DNA of 64,000 nucleotides from an uncultured Bacteroidales bacterium (GTDB lineage: Bacteria; Bacteroidota; Bacteroidia; Bacteroidales; Muribaculaceae), in assembly GCA_902760865.1 (NCBI GenBank), contig CACWID010000009.1, forward strand, positions 1 through 64,000, read 5' to 3'. Of this stretch, positions 16,217-24,910 are shown one piece after another. The position numbers and the translations under genes are program-made. The notes beneath the pieces were generated by a model. It was not told where the DNA came from and made no database searches. It was given only the letters and a program-made list of their open reading frames with translations. Positions within the stretch are counted from its first letter, which is position 1; each line of letters starts with the position of its first letter.

Positions 16217-17065
16217 TTACACCCTGAGGTCTCCCTGCCCGATGATGCGGCATTGTCCGCCCACGCGGACGATGCCGTCGGCCCCGGCTGTCGTGACGAT
16301 GACCGACGGGCGTTGCATGGCTTCGCCCTGAAGGAAACGGCAGGTGGCGGGTGGGGTGATGAGCCCCCTGCACTGCAGGTAGTGGGTCAAGGCGGCATTC
16401 GCGGTGCCCGTGGCCGATTCCTCGGGGATGCCATAGCGGGGACCGAAGTTGCGCACGTGGGCCGTGTAGCCGTCGGCCGTGAGGGCAAAGGCGTGTACTC
16501 CGACCACGTCGAGCTCCAGGCTGAATGCGGCCAGTGCCTCCATGTCGGGACGCATGGCCTGCAGGGCCTCCTGGCTGGCCATCGGCATGATGATGTCGGG
16601 CAGGCCGGTGGAGACGATTTCGACGGGCAGTTCGGGCCACTCGGCGGTGGCGGCCATGATGGCGTGCAGCCGGTCGATGTCCACTTTCTTGTCGATGACG
16701 CGCGGCGAGGCCATCTGCATCATCACCTGCTCGCCGATCACGACCTCCAGGTCGCCGGCCAGGGTGTGGTTCATGCAGGCGGCCCCATCGGGCAGCATGC
16801 CCTCCTGGCGCAGCACGCCGAAGGTGGCGATGGTCGCGTGGCCGCACAGGTCCACCTCGCCCTCGGGGGTGAAGTAGCGTACGGTAAACTCCGTCGGGCC
16901 GTTCTGTTGCACAAAGGCGGTCTCGCTGTAGCGCAGCTCGGCGGCCACCTGCTGCATCAGACGGTCGCTGGGGAACGCTCCGTCCATGCCCAGCAGGACT
17001 ACTCCTGCCGGATTTCCGCCGAAGGCTTGGCTCGTGAAAGCGTCAACAATATAGAATCTCATCAT
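16217..17065 (-). CDS. PhzF family isomerase/epimerase
   Basis: A 282-residue cytosolic enzyme of the PhzF/DapF-fold family, which isomerises small acids through proton transfer by an active-site Glu. 'VDAFTSQAFGGNPAGVVLL' is the family start. 'LRYSETAFVQ' carries the catalytic Glu, and 'DLCGHATIATFGVL' and 'GIPEESATGTANAAL' are further family motifs. No phenazine genes are nearby, so this is a generic PhzF-like protein with unknown substrate. It starts 69 bases after the S41 protease stop on the same strand and may be transcribed with it. Confidence 0.92.
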   Translation of the reverse strand: MMRFYIVDAFTSQAFGGNPAGVVLLGMDGAFPSDRLMQQVAAELRYSETAFVQQNGPTEFTVRYFTPEGEVDLCGHATIATFGVLRQEGMLPDGAACMNHTLAGDLEVVIGEQVMMQMASPRVIDKKVDIDRLHAIMAATAEWPELPVEIVSTGLPDIIMPMASQEALQAMRPDMEALAAFSLELDVVGVHAFALTADGYTAHVRNFGPRYGIPEESATGTANAALTHYLQCRGLITPPATCRFLQGEAMQRPSVIVTTAGADGIVRVGGQCRIIGQGDLRV

Positions 17066-17134
17066 GTCGTCGTTGTCGTCATCTTAGCTGTCGTGATGCC
17101 GCTTTTTGGAGGGGGGGCAAACGATAGGGCGGGA

Positions 17135-18871
17135 TTATTTCTTTTTCTTCTTGGAAGAACCGGTCTTCTTGGCCTTCTTGGCCTTGATGTTGAGGATGCG
17201 TTCATACTCGCCGGGCTTGTCAAACATCTCCTTGGCCTTGTCGAGGGTGTCGTCGTCCTTGATGGAGTTCTCGACCTGCCCGCGGGTATAGTAGACGCGG
17301 TCCATGAGCTCCTGTCCCAGCAGATAGGCGATGTCGCGGCGATGCAGGTCCAGGTCGTGGTCCAGGTCGTGCTTGAGCATGGCCTCGAGGCGGTCAAACT
17401 GGGCCGCTGTCGAGTCGTTCATGTAGCCCTCGGCAGTCGCGGTCTTGCGCAGGGCGGCCAGCTGCTGCTCGCACACCTTGTCATACTCGAATTTCTCGGG
17501 ATTGATAAAGGCCTTGAACTCGTTGAAGATGGTGTCGGTCACCTCAAAGTTGGCTGGACCGGGTATCTCGCCCTGATGCTGGGCCACATAGCGCGTGGCG
17601 AAGTCAAAGTCCCAGTGGTCGCGCATGATGTTATAGACGATGCGCTTGAGTTCGCGCGGCTCGATCTTGATGTCGGGCATGATGCCGCCGCCCTCTCTCA
17701 CCTCACGCCCGTGTGCGGTGTGGAAGACGCGGGCCGTGCTGTCGGTGGTCGTCTTCTTGTAGGAGCCGTCGGCGTTGCGGTTGCCGTAGTCCACTTCCTG
17801 GATCAGGCGTCCGCTGGGGATGTAATACTTGGCGATGGTGACCTTGAGCATTCCGTCGTAGGGCAGCGAGCGGGTGGACTGAACCAGACCCTTGCCGAAG
17901 GAGCGGTTGCCGATGATCACGGCGCGGTCCAGGTCCTGAAGGGCGCCGGCGGTGATCTCACTGGCGCTGGCCGAACCGCCGTCGATGAGCACGGCAAGCG
18001 GGATGTCGGTGTCCACGGGGTCAACGGTGGTCTTGTAGATGCGCTCGCTCGTCTTGTCGCGGCCGCGCATCTGCAGCACCTGCGTGCCCTTGGGTACAAA
18101 GTAGCCCACGATCTGGATGGCACCCTCGACGATGCCGCCGCCATTGCTGCGCAGGTCGAGCACGATGTTCTCCACGCGCGGGTCCTTCTTGAGCTCAATC
18201 AGGGCGTCACGCACCTGCTGGGCCGACTTGTCGTTAAAGGTGGTCAGGTTGATATAGCCGATGTTGCCGCGCGTCACGCCATAGTAAGGCACTGGATTGA
18301 CGCTGATGGTCTCGCGGTTGAACGAGAAGGTCTTCACGCTGTCCTCGTCATAGGGGCGCACGACGGTCACCGTCAGGTGGGTGTTGGCCTGGCCCTTCAG
18401 CCGCTTGCTCACCTGGTCGCTCGTCCAGTTGGCTGTGCTGTCGCCGTCGATCATGATGATACGGTCGCCGGAACGGAGGCCGGCACGAGCCGCGGGGCTC
18501 CCCTCATAGGGGCCGCTGATATAGACCCCCTTCTTGCCGTTGACGGTGCGCTCCATCAGGTAGCTGCCGATGCCGCCATACTCGCCGGTGCTGATGGTCA
18601 TGAAGTCATCGGTCTCCTTGGCGGGAATGTATTCGGTGTACGGGTCGATGTCGTCGAGCATGGCGTTGATCGCGTTCTCGATGCTCTTCTGGGCGTCGAT
18701 GGTATCGACATAGAACGTGTTCAGCTCCTTGTAGAGCGTGTTGAAGATGTCGAGGCTGCGCGCCACGGCGCCATCGTCGTTGACCGCCTTGTCTTCGTCG
18801 GCAAGGGCGGCAGGAACTGCCAGGGCTGACACCAGACACGCCCAGGCAAGATATTTCAGCGTCTTTTTCAT
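17135..18871 (-). CDS. S41 family C-terminal processing protease (CtpA-like)
   Basis: A 578-residue periplasmic serine protease. A signal peptide (residues 1-24, 'LAWACLVSALAVPAALA') is followed by an S41 N-terminal region, a PDZ domain (about 95-170, 'GPYEGSPAARAGLRSGDRII') and the protease domain. 'NIVLDLRSNGGGIVEGAI' is the typical strand and loop. The catalytic Ser lies in 'IDGGSASASEITAGAL' and the Lys in 'IIGNRSFGKGLVQ'. The tail is a Lys-rich end 'KKAKKTGSSKKKKK'. Such proteases trim envelope proteins by their C-termini. The PhzF-like gene follows on the same strand. The call is secure at family level; the substrate is unknown. Confidence 0.95.
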   Translation of the reverse strand: MKKTLKYLAWACLVSALAVPAALADEDKAVNDDGAVARSLDIFNTLYKELNTFYVDTIDAQKSIENAINAMLDDIDPYTEYIPAKETDDFMTISTGEYGGIGSYLMERTVNGKKGVYISGPYEGSPAARAGLRSGDRIIMIDGDSTANWTSDQVSKRLKGQANTHLTVTVVRPYDEDSVKTFSFNRETISVNPVPYYGVTRGNIGYINLTTFNDKSAQQVRDALIELKKDPRVENIVLDLRSNGGGIVEGAIQIVGYFVPKGTQVLQMRGRDKTSERIYKTTVDPVDTDIPLAVLIDGGSASASEITAGALQDLDRAVIIGNRSFGKGLVQSTRSLPYDGMLKVTIAKYYIPSGRLIQEVDYGNRNADGSYKKTTTDSTARVFHTAHGREVREGGGIMPDIKIEPRELKRIVYNIMRDHWDFDFATRYVAQHQGEIPGPANFEVTDTIFNEFKAFINPEKFEYDKVCEQQLAALRKTATAEGYMNDSTAAQFDRLEAMLKHDLDHDLDLHRRDIAYLLGQELMDRVYYTRGQVENSIKDDDTLDKAKEMFDKPGEYERILNIKAKKAKKTGSSKKKKK

Positions 18872-19067
18872 TCTATCATCTAATAAAATGTAATATCAGG
18901 GTTTTCAGTGATGGGACCCGATGCCAGCAAAAAAACCGGAAGCTGGCAGCTGCCAACTGAAAACTAAATCTGGCTGCGAAAATACTACTATTCCCCGAAT
19001 TTCAGCCGTTTTATGGCCCTAAAAATCCATGATGTGATGAAAAAAAGCAAGTTTTTTCAAAAAAATA

Positions 19068-19098
19068 TTGCACAGTTCAATTATTGGCAGTATCTTTG
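19068..19098 (+). promoter_or_regulatory. promoter of the tRNA-Asn pair
   Basis: TTG (19068-19070), 20 bases, TATCTTTG (19091-19098), about 42 bases before the first tRNA. Confidence 0.7.
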
Positions 19099-19140
19099 CA
19101 CCGCATTTTTCGGCAGGTGATGCCGTTGAGATGCTGAAAC

Positions 19141-19214
19141 GCTTCTTTAGCTCAGTTGGTTAGAGCATCTGACTGTTAATCAGGGGGTCCTTGGTTCAAG
19201 TCCAAGAAGAAGCG
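19141..19214 (+). tRNA. tRNA-Asn(GTT), copy 1
   Basis: 74 nt. Acceptor stem GCTTCTT with AAGAAGC, anticodon loop CTGTTAA (GTT), T loop TTCAAGT. CCA is not encoded. Confidence 0.96.
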
Positions 19215-19243
19215 CAAGAGATATTTTAAGAAGAGAGAGGATT

Positions 19244-19317
19244 GCTTCTTTAGCTCAGTTGGTTAGAGCATCTGACTGTTAATCAGGGGGTCCTTGGTTC
19301 AAGTCCAAGAAGAAGCG
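19244..19317 (+). tRNA. tRNA-Asn(GTT), copy 2
   Basis: Identical in sequence to the copy at 19141, 29 bases downstream and in tandem. Probably the same transcript. Confidence 0.96.
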
Positions 19318-19455
19318 CCAAGAGCGAGGCTGCGTGAGTAGTCTCGCTCTTTGGTTTTTAACCCCACAGAGACTAATAAACGCTGATTACGCTGATTATC
19401 GCTAATTATTTTAATGAAATTCATGTAATCCGCGTAATTCGCGTATCAAAAATCA

Positions 19456-19612
19456 GGAATGCGGATGCCTAATCTGTTTAATCCGTATAATTCGCCGACA
19501 GAAAAAGAATTCCGTTACTGCCCGGATGGCCTTGTCCTTATTGTCCTTATTGTTTTCTTTTTAGTTCTTAGCGTCTTAGCGCCTTAGCGTGAGGCAATCG
19601 AGCACGGATGCC
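19456..19612 (+). repeat. partial copy of the intergenic repeat
   Basis: Shares with 19793-19936 the run from 'GAATGCGGATGCC' through 'CCGGATGGCCTTGT' and 'TTCTTTTTAGTTCTTAGCG' to 'GCGTGAGGCAA', with point differences. It is a shortened tandem neighbour of the full repeat. With it, the 900-base spacer 19318-20223 appears to hold only repeats and the upstream region of the phosphatase operon (TAAATTTG at 20186-20193). Confidence 0.65.
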
Positions 19613-19613
19613 A

Positions 19614-19936
19614 GTTGTGTTTTCTTTACGTGAATTATCGCGAATTATCATTAATTAATTCATTCATGATCAATTGGCTTCGCCGCTAAAGGTTCACGGA
19701 AATTATATGTAAAATAAACCGAATGGGTCAACCTTAGCATAATTCGTAGTTTAAAATTGCAGAGTCAATTCGTGTAATTCGAAATAATAAGAATGCGGAT
19801 GCCAATTAGTTCAATTCGTGTAATTCGTAGTTCATATTCCGTTGCAGTCCGGATGGCCTTGTAATTATTGTACTTATTGTTTTCTTTTTAGTTCTTAGCG
19901 GCTTAGCGCCTTGGCGTGAGGCAATGCGCGGATGCC
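19614..19936 (+). repeat. long intergenic repeat, copy A
   Basis: About 320 bases that recur, in inverted orientation and with scattered differences, at 44751-45065. Both contain the same ordered landmarks: a palindromic ATTAATTAAT segment, 'CAATTGGCT', 'AAAGGTTCACGG', 'CAACCTTAGCATAATTCG' and 'CCGGATGGCCTTGT'. It has no coding capacity. Confidence 0.8.
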
Positions 19937-20223
19937 CAAGAAGCAAAAACCTTTTTGTCTTAGTGAACAGCTCTCCCATCCACTATCTTTGTCTTGGCAA
20001 CTCCATCCCAAATACAGCATTTAACATTTTTTAGGAATCCCCCCCGAATTTTTTTGAGTCGAAAAATAAGAGATACTTGATTATCAGTGTGTTATAAAAG
20101 TCCACTTCTGCACCACGAAAAGCGTTTTGACGGAGTTTCAGCTAAACAACTCTGTCTGTTTAGACCCACTTGCACAAATATTTTGTAAATTTGCGACACT
20201 GAATAACCAAGTGACACATTATT

Positions 20224-21528
20224 ATGAGACGAATTTTCTTCTTTATCTGCTTGACGCTGGTGGGGGTGATGACCCTCATGGCCGGGGTGCGCGAGGATTT
20301 CAAGGCGAACCCTAAGTTGAGCGCCAACAACTACCAGGCCTATCCCACAAGCGGATTTCCCGCCATCACGGCGGCCCCTGAGGGCTATGAGCCTTTCTTC
20401 ATCAACCACTATGGCCGCCACGGCAGCCGCTGGCTCATCCACGGCAAAACGTACTCGTGGCCCGTCGAAATCATGGAGAAAGCACAGAGCGAAGGCAAAC
20501 TCACGCGACGTGGCGAGGAGGTACTCCAGATTCTGCGCCAGGTCCTTGATGCCAGCCAGGGACGCCTGGGCGAGCTGAGTGACATCGGGCACGAGCAGCA
20601 CCAGGGCATCGCGCGACGCATGTACCAGAATTTCCCGCAGGTGTTCCAGGACGGAGCACCCGTGGTAGCACGATCGACCGTGGTCATCCGTTGCATTCTG
20701 TCGATGCAGAACGAGGTCGATGTGCTCGCCTCGCTCAACCCGCGACTGCACATCACCACCGACGCCAGCGAGGCGACGATGTACTACATGAACTACCGCG
20801 ACAGCGTGGCCAGGGCCCTGCGGGCCACGATGATGCCTGAGCTCAAGAAATACCGCGAGAAGTGGGTCAACCCCAAGGGCCTGATGAAGAAACTCTTCAA
20901 TGACCAGCGTTGGGTGAAAGCTAACATCAGCGACGACGAGGCCCGCACCGGGATGCTCGGCCTGTTCGAGATCGTGGGCAACATGCAGAGCCACCACATG
21001 TTCGAGAACGTGAACATGTATGACCTGTTCAGTGCTGATGAAATTTATAATGTGTGGCGCTACAACAATGCCTACTGGTATATCAACTCTGGTGAGACGC
21101 CGCTGACGCAGTGCCGCGTGGACTATATGGAAGCCAACCTGCTGCGCAACTTCATCGAGGATGCCGACCGTGCCATCACCAGCGGACTGGCGGCTCCGGG
21201 CGCATCGCTGCGCTTCGGCCACGAGAGCGTGGTGCTGCCGCTGTGCTGCCTCATGGGCCTGAATGGCGCCGACTACCGCACCACCGACCTCGAGACGCTG
21301 GACCAGCACTGGCAGACCTACAAAATCTTCCCCATGGCCACCAACATCCAGTTCGTCTATTTCCGCAAGGCCGGCAGCGATGACATCCTGATGCTCCCGC
21401 TGCTCAACGAGCGCGAGGCCACCTTGCCTGTCCAGACCGATGTCGCTCCCTATTACCACTGGAGTGACGTGCGCGACTACTTTATCGACAAACTTTCACG
21501 CCAACCCTTCATCACCACGCAGAAATGA
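20224..21528 (+). CDS. secreted histidine-type phosphatase (MINPP/phytase-like), copy 1
   Basis: A 434-residue exported enzyme with an N-terminal signal (residues 1-20). The histidine acid phosphatase motif 'YGRHGSRW' (RHG at 65-67) supplies the phospho-accepting His. Near residue 335 'LRFGHESVVLPL' is the second active-site segment; its His-Glu resembles the HAE motif of multiple inositol polyphosphate phosphatases rather than the His-Asp of classical phytases. Such enzymes in gut Bacteroidetes release phosphate from inositol phosphates in the periplasm or in vesicles. The stop overlaps the ATG of a paralogue (ATGA), so the two are translationally coupled. Substrate is inferred from family. 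Confidence 0.85.
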   Translation: MRRIFFFICLTLVGVMTLMAGVREDFKANPKLSANNYQAYPTSGFPAITAAPEGYEPFFINHYGRHGSRWLIHGKTYSWPVEIMEKAQSEGKLTRRGEEVLQILRQVLDASQGRLGELSDIGHEQHQGIARRMYQNFPQVFQDGAPVVARSTVVIRCILSMQNEVDVLASLNPRLHITTDASEATMYYMNYRDSVARALRATMMPELKKYREKWVNPKGLMKKLFNDQRWVKANISDDEARTGMLGLFEIVGNMQSHHMFENVNMYDLFSADEIYNVWRYNNAYWYINSGETPLTQCRVDYMEANLLRNFIEDADRAITSGLAAPGASLRFGHESVVLPLCCLMGLNGADYRTTDLETLDQHWQTYKIFPMATNIQFVYFRKAGSDDILMLPLLNEREATLPVQTDVAPYYHWSDVRDYFIDKLSRQPFITTQK

Positions 21529-22844
21529 AACGCATCTCCTTATATTTGATTATGGTAGCGCTGGTCGGCTTGACCCTCAGCGCACAATCTCCTAGAAATC
21601 AGGTCATCGGTAACTTTGACCGCTCGGCGAGCAACCATTATGCTTATCCCTACGGCACAGACCTGAAGGTGCCCGAGCTCAGCGCTGCCCCGGCTGGTTA
21701 TGAACCGTTCTATATCGACCACTATGGCCGTCACGGCAGCCGATGGCTGACCAATGCCAAATATTATGAGCGTCCCTGCAAGGAACTCGCCAAGGCCAAG
21801 GAGGCGGGTATGCTCAACCTGCAAGGCGAACTCTTGCGCCGGCAACTGACCATGGTCTACGAGACCTCGCGTCACCGTGCGGGCGACTTGAGCGACGAGG
21901 GTGCCGTGCAGCATCAGGAAATCGCCCAGCGCATGTTCGATAACTTCCCCGAGGTGTTCGCCGGCGATGCGCGCGTGGATGCCCGCTCGACCGTCATCAT
22001 CCGCTGCATCCTGTCGATGCAGAACGAGACCATGCGTCTGCGCTCACTCAATCCGAGCCTGCGCATCACCACCGATGCCAGCTACCACGACATGTATTAC
22101 ATGGGCTGGGGCTACGGTGAGGATACGCTGGCCAATGACCTGCGCAAGAGCGTGGATCCCATTTCTGACGACATGTACGTCAAGCACCTGGACCCCAAGC
22201 GCTTCATTGCTCAGTTGGTAAATGACACCGCATGGGCTGCCGCCAACCTCAATGGCCGTCAACTCATGCGTGACGTGTTCGACGTGGCCGGGTCGCTCCA
22301 GGGACACAACTTTTTTGACGAGATTAATCTGTACCACTACTTCAGCAACAGCGAGATTTTCGAGCTCTGGCGCTTGAAGAACATCTACTGGTACATCCAT
22401 TGGGCCAACGCTCCCCAGAACGGCAACCGCATGCCCTTCATCGAGCGCGCTCTGCTGCGCGACATGATTGAGAAGGCCGACGAGGCAATCCGCACTGGCG
22501 AGCGCGGTGCGTCGCTGCGCTTCGGCCACGAGACCTGTGTGCTGCCGCTGGCATGCCTCATGGAGCTGGACAGCGTGAACTATAGTTGTGACGACCTCGA
22601 GACGCTACATGAGCACTGGCAGGACTACAACACCATTCCCAAGGCTTGCAACATCCAGATGGTCTTCTACCGCCTTAAGGGAACAGGCGGTAACAATCCC
22701 GATGATATCCTGGTCAAAGTCCTGCTCAACGAGCATGAGGCCAAGCTGCCCGTCAAGCCCGTCACGGGCCCCTACTACCGCTGGACCGACCTTCGTCGCT
22801 ACTATAACCAGAAACTGGCTACCGCCATCAACTGGAACGTATAA
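21525..22844 (+). CDS. secreted histidine-type phosphatase (MINPP/phytase-like), copy 2
   Basis: A 439-residue paralogue of the preceding gene, overlapping it by four bases. Signal peptide: residues 1-20, ending 'LVGLTLSA'. The active-site motif 'YGRHGSRW' has RHG at 69-71 and the later motif is 'LRFGHETCVLPL'. The two proteins share most landmarks ('STVVIRCILSMQNE' and 'STVIIRCILSMQNE'; 'ETLDQHWQTY' and 'ETLHEHWQDY') but differ widely elsewhere, so the duplication is old and they may have split substrates. A bidirectional terminator follows 3 bases after the stop. Confidence 0.85.
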   Translation: MKRISLYLIMVALVGLTLSAQSPRNQVIGNFDRSASNHYAYPYGTDLKVPELSAAPAGYEPFYIDHYGRHGSRWLTNAKYYERPCKELAKAKEAGMLNLQGELLRRQLTMVYETSRHRAGDLSDEGAVQHQEIAQRMFDNFPEVFAGDARVDARSTVIIRCILSMQNETMRLRSLNPSLRITTDASYHDMYYMGWGYGEDTLANDLRKSVDPISDDMYVKHLDPKRFIAQLVNDTAWAAANLNGRQLMRDVFDVAGSLQGHNFFDEINLYHYFSNSEIFELWRLKNIYWYIHWANAPQNGNRMPFIERALLRDMIEKADEAIRTGERGASLRFGHETCVLPLACLMELDSVNYSCDDLETLHEHWQDYNTIPKACNIQMVFYRLKGTGGNNPDDILVKVLLNEHEAKLPVKPVTGPYYRWTDLRRYYNQKLATAINWNV

Positions 22845-22847
22845 AAG

Positions 22848-22876
22848 AAAAAGTGCCGCAATTTGCGGCACTTTTT
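22848..22876. terminator. bidirectional terminator
   Basis: A perfect 13-bp inverted repeat (22848-22860 with 22864-22876) flanked by A and T runs, between the phosphatase operon and the converging glycosyltransferase gene. Confidence 0.93.
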
Positions 22877-22881
22877 GATTA

Positions 22882-24135
22882 TTAATTAGAGAGGGCGGCT
22901 TGATAGACGGCCGTGTATCGTTGGGCGGCGACCGATTCGCTATAGGTGGCCAGGGCGTAGGCTCTGGCTGCTTGGCTCAGGGCGGGCAGCCGGGCGTCGT
23001 CCAGGCACCAGGCGATGCCCTGTGCAAAATCGATGCTGTCGCAATAATCGGCCACATAACCGTCCTGCTTGTGGTTGATCATCTCGGGGATGCCACCGAC
23101 GTTAAAGCCCACACAGGGCACGCCGCAGGCCATTGCCTCGACGATGGTGTTGGGCAGGTTATCCTGCAATGAGGGCGTGACAAACAGGTCGGCGGCGTTG
23201 TACAGTTGAGCGATTTCGGCTTCGTTACTCAGGTAATTGATGGGATAGACAGGTAGCGGCAGGGCCTCTTTGACGCTCACAGCGTCACCGCCGAGCACAG
23301 CAACACCCAATTTGTCTGGCAGCGTGGGGTGATGCATGCTGATGTGCTCGCAGGCTTCAGCCAGGTAGCGGAACCCCTTGCGCTCATCGGTGATGCGCTG
23401 GGCACCGAACAACAGGAGCCGCATGTCTTGGGGCAGGTTGAACTTCTTGCGGGCTGCTGTCTTATCCATGGGAGTAAACACGTCGGTGTCGATGGCATTG
23501 GGAATGTTGGTGACCGTGTGGCCCCGGGTCAGGACGCTCTGTCGAGCCAGGTCGGCCATCCATCGGCTGCAGCCCACAAAGGTCACGTTACGGCCCTGAT
23601 ACATCGCCCGCTTGCGATCAAATACACGGCGGGCCCAATCCACGCCGACGTTTTTCAGCATCGGGCATTTCAGGCACTGGGATTGATACTTGTCACACTC
23701 GCCCGAGTAGTGGCAGATACCCGTGAAATACCACTGGTCGTGCAGCGTGATCACCACGGGCTTGCCCGAGGCGAGGATGCGTTCCAGGTCGTTCAGCGAC
23801 AGGTAGCCCTGGTTGACCCAATGCAGGTGGATGACGTCGGCCCAGCGGAACTCGTCCAGCGTGGTGATATCAGAGCCGGCATTGGCGATATCAACCTGGA
23901 AGAGATTCTTGCGGCTCAGCCCGTTGGCTAGCCAGATGACGCCGCGCTCCCACAGGAACTTGGCCTTCAGGCGCCAGGACTGGGGGATTGTAGAGACCTC
24001 GGGGGCCTCGCTCTTGCGGTCGCGCACGAGCATCCGCGCCTCGACCCCGTTGTGGTTCAAGGCATGCAGCAGCCGGTTGGCGGCGATGGCCGCTCCTCCT
24101 GTGCGCTCGGCAGTATTGACAATCAGTACATGCAT
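22882..24135 (-). CDS. glycosyltransferase family 4
   Basis: A 417-residue cytosolic or membrane-associated GT-B enzyme for surface polysaccharide synthesis. The N-terminal 'MHVLIVNTAERTGGAAIAANRL' is the acceptor-domain glycine loop. 'DVIHLHWVNQGYLSLNDLERI' and the Cys-rich 'CHYSGECDKYQSQCLKCPML' are typical of a Bacteroidetes capsule subgroup. The donor site 'VTPSLQDNLPNTIVEAMACGVPCVGFNVGGIPEMI' region has the EX7E pattern. It starts 8 bases after the acetyltransferase stop, so they form an operon. The sugar donor and polymer cannot be told from sequence. Confidence 0.92.
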   Translation of the reverse strand: MHVLIVNTAERTGGAAIAANRLLHALNHNGVEARMLVRDRKSEAPEVSTIPQSWRLKAKFLWERGVIWLANGLSRKNLFQVDIANAGSDITTLDEFRWADVIHLHWVNQGYLSLNDLERILASGKPVVITLHDQWYFTGICHYSGECDKYQSQCLKCPMLKNVGVDWARRVFDRKRAMYQGRNVTFVGCSRWMADLARQSVLTRGHTVTNIPNAIDTDVFTPMDKTAARKKFNLPQDMRLLLFGAQRITDERKGFRYLAEACEHISMHHPTLPDKLGVAVLGGDAVSVKEALPLPVYPINYLSNEAEIAQLYNAADLFVTPSLQDNLPNTIVEAMACGVPCVGFNVGGIPEMINHKQDGYVADYCDSIDFAQGIAWCLDDARLPALSQAARAYALATYSESVAAQRYTAVYQAALSN

Positions 24136-24143
24136 GGTGAGAA

Positions 24144-24719
24144 CTATAATGCTAAGTCAACCCTCTCTCCACCTTGTTTTACGATTCTGGCGGGATTGCC
24201 CACCACCGTACAACCCGACGGAACATCCTTATTGACAACCGTATTAGCACCAATGGTGACGTTGTCGCCAATGGTGATGCCTCCAAACAATGTCGCTCCC
24301 GTCATGATGCGCACATTGTCACCAATCACGGGCGCCCCGTTCTTGCCATTTCCCAGCGTCACCAGTTGCAGGCAGTAGAAATCGCGGCCGATGGAGCGGG
24401 CATTGAGATAGGTGGCATAGCTGTGCTCAAAGTGGGCTCCTTCACCGATACTTGGACACCAGATGTGCATCGTCCGCTCAGGGGGCATCAGCCACGAGAT
24501 GAACACCGAGCGATATTCGCCCATGCGGTAATAGAACAGGTTGCGGAATGTCCTTTCCCTGGTGCAGGCCTTGATGAAATTCAGCACCGAGTCATTGCAG
24601 TCCTGAACCTTGAGCAAGTCGTTCCTCAACTTGTCTCGATGCATCAGGAACAGAACAATGTGCGGCAACATCCTAATTGTGGATGCCGACAGTATGATGG
24701 CTTGTGTGACTGGATTCAT
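24144..24719 (-). CDS. serine acetyltransferase-like hexapeptide acyltransferase (WcaB/CysE fold)
   Basis: A 191-residue trimeric left-handed beta-helix acetyltransferase. The helical N-terminal ~80 residues are followed by hexapeptide repeats: 'IGEGAHFEHSYATYLNARSI', then 'IGDNVRIMTGATLFGGITIG' and 'VTIGANTVVNKDVPSGCTVVG', with the usual 'GNPARIV' end. The fold is shared with CysE. Because it is followed by a glycosyltransferase and no cysteine genes are nearby, sugar O-acetylation is more likely. It is the first gene of the operon; its promoter is marked by tandem palindromes at 24770-24799. Confidence 0.85.
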   Translation of the reverse strand: MNPVTQAIILSASTIRMLPHIVLFLMHRDKLRNDLLKVQDCNDSVLNFIKACTRERTFRNLFYYRMGEYRSVFISWLMPPERTMHIWCPSIGEGAHFEHSYATYLNARSIGRDFYCLQLVTLGNGKNGAPVIGDNVRIMTGATLFGGITIGDNVTIGANTVVNKDVPSGCTVVGNPARIVKQGGERVDLAL

Positions 24720-24755
24720 GTGCTATTATTTCTTGAAAACCAACAATGATTATTA

Positions 24756-24799
24756 CAAAAGTACAAAAAGTTACATGGATGTAAGTTACATGGATGTAA
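24756..24799 (-). promoter_or_regulatory. promoter -7 box with tandem palindromic sites, acetyltransferase-glycosyltransferase operon
   Basis: A minus-strand TACTTTTG (24756-24763) lies 37 bases before the ATG. At the -33 position there is no TTG but two exact 15-bp tandem copies (24770-24784, 24785-24799), each containing the palindrome TTACAT-gg-ATGTAA. This suggests an activator or repressor binding at two adjacent sites. Confidence 0.55.
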
Positions 24800-24843
24800 C
24801 TTTTTTCTGTAATATTAGGTCTTAGCTCTGTAAATCAGGCGAT

Positions 24844-24875
24844 AAAAAGAGCGGCTCCCAAACGAGAACCGCTCT
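24844..24875 (-). terminator. rho-independent terminator of pckA
   Basis: A 7-bp stem (24848-24854 with 24869-24875) followed on the minus strand by T (A-run 24844-24848), about 35 bases past the pckA stop. Confidence 0.85.
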
Positions 24876-24910
24876 CAAAACTATAGAATTTGTTTTATTA
24901 TTGCCCTAGT

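Noticed and set aside
16253..18829. An 858-codon open frame on the plus strand
   Set aside because: It lies opposite the PhzF-like and S41 genes, which have clear catalytic motifs. The long frame is a by-product of GC-rich codon bias; its translation is low-complexity Gly/Val/His and matches no family.
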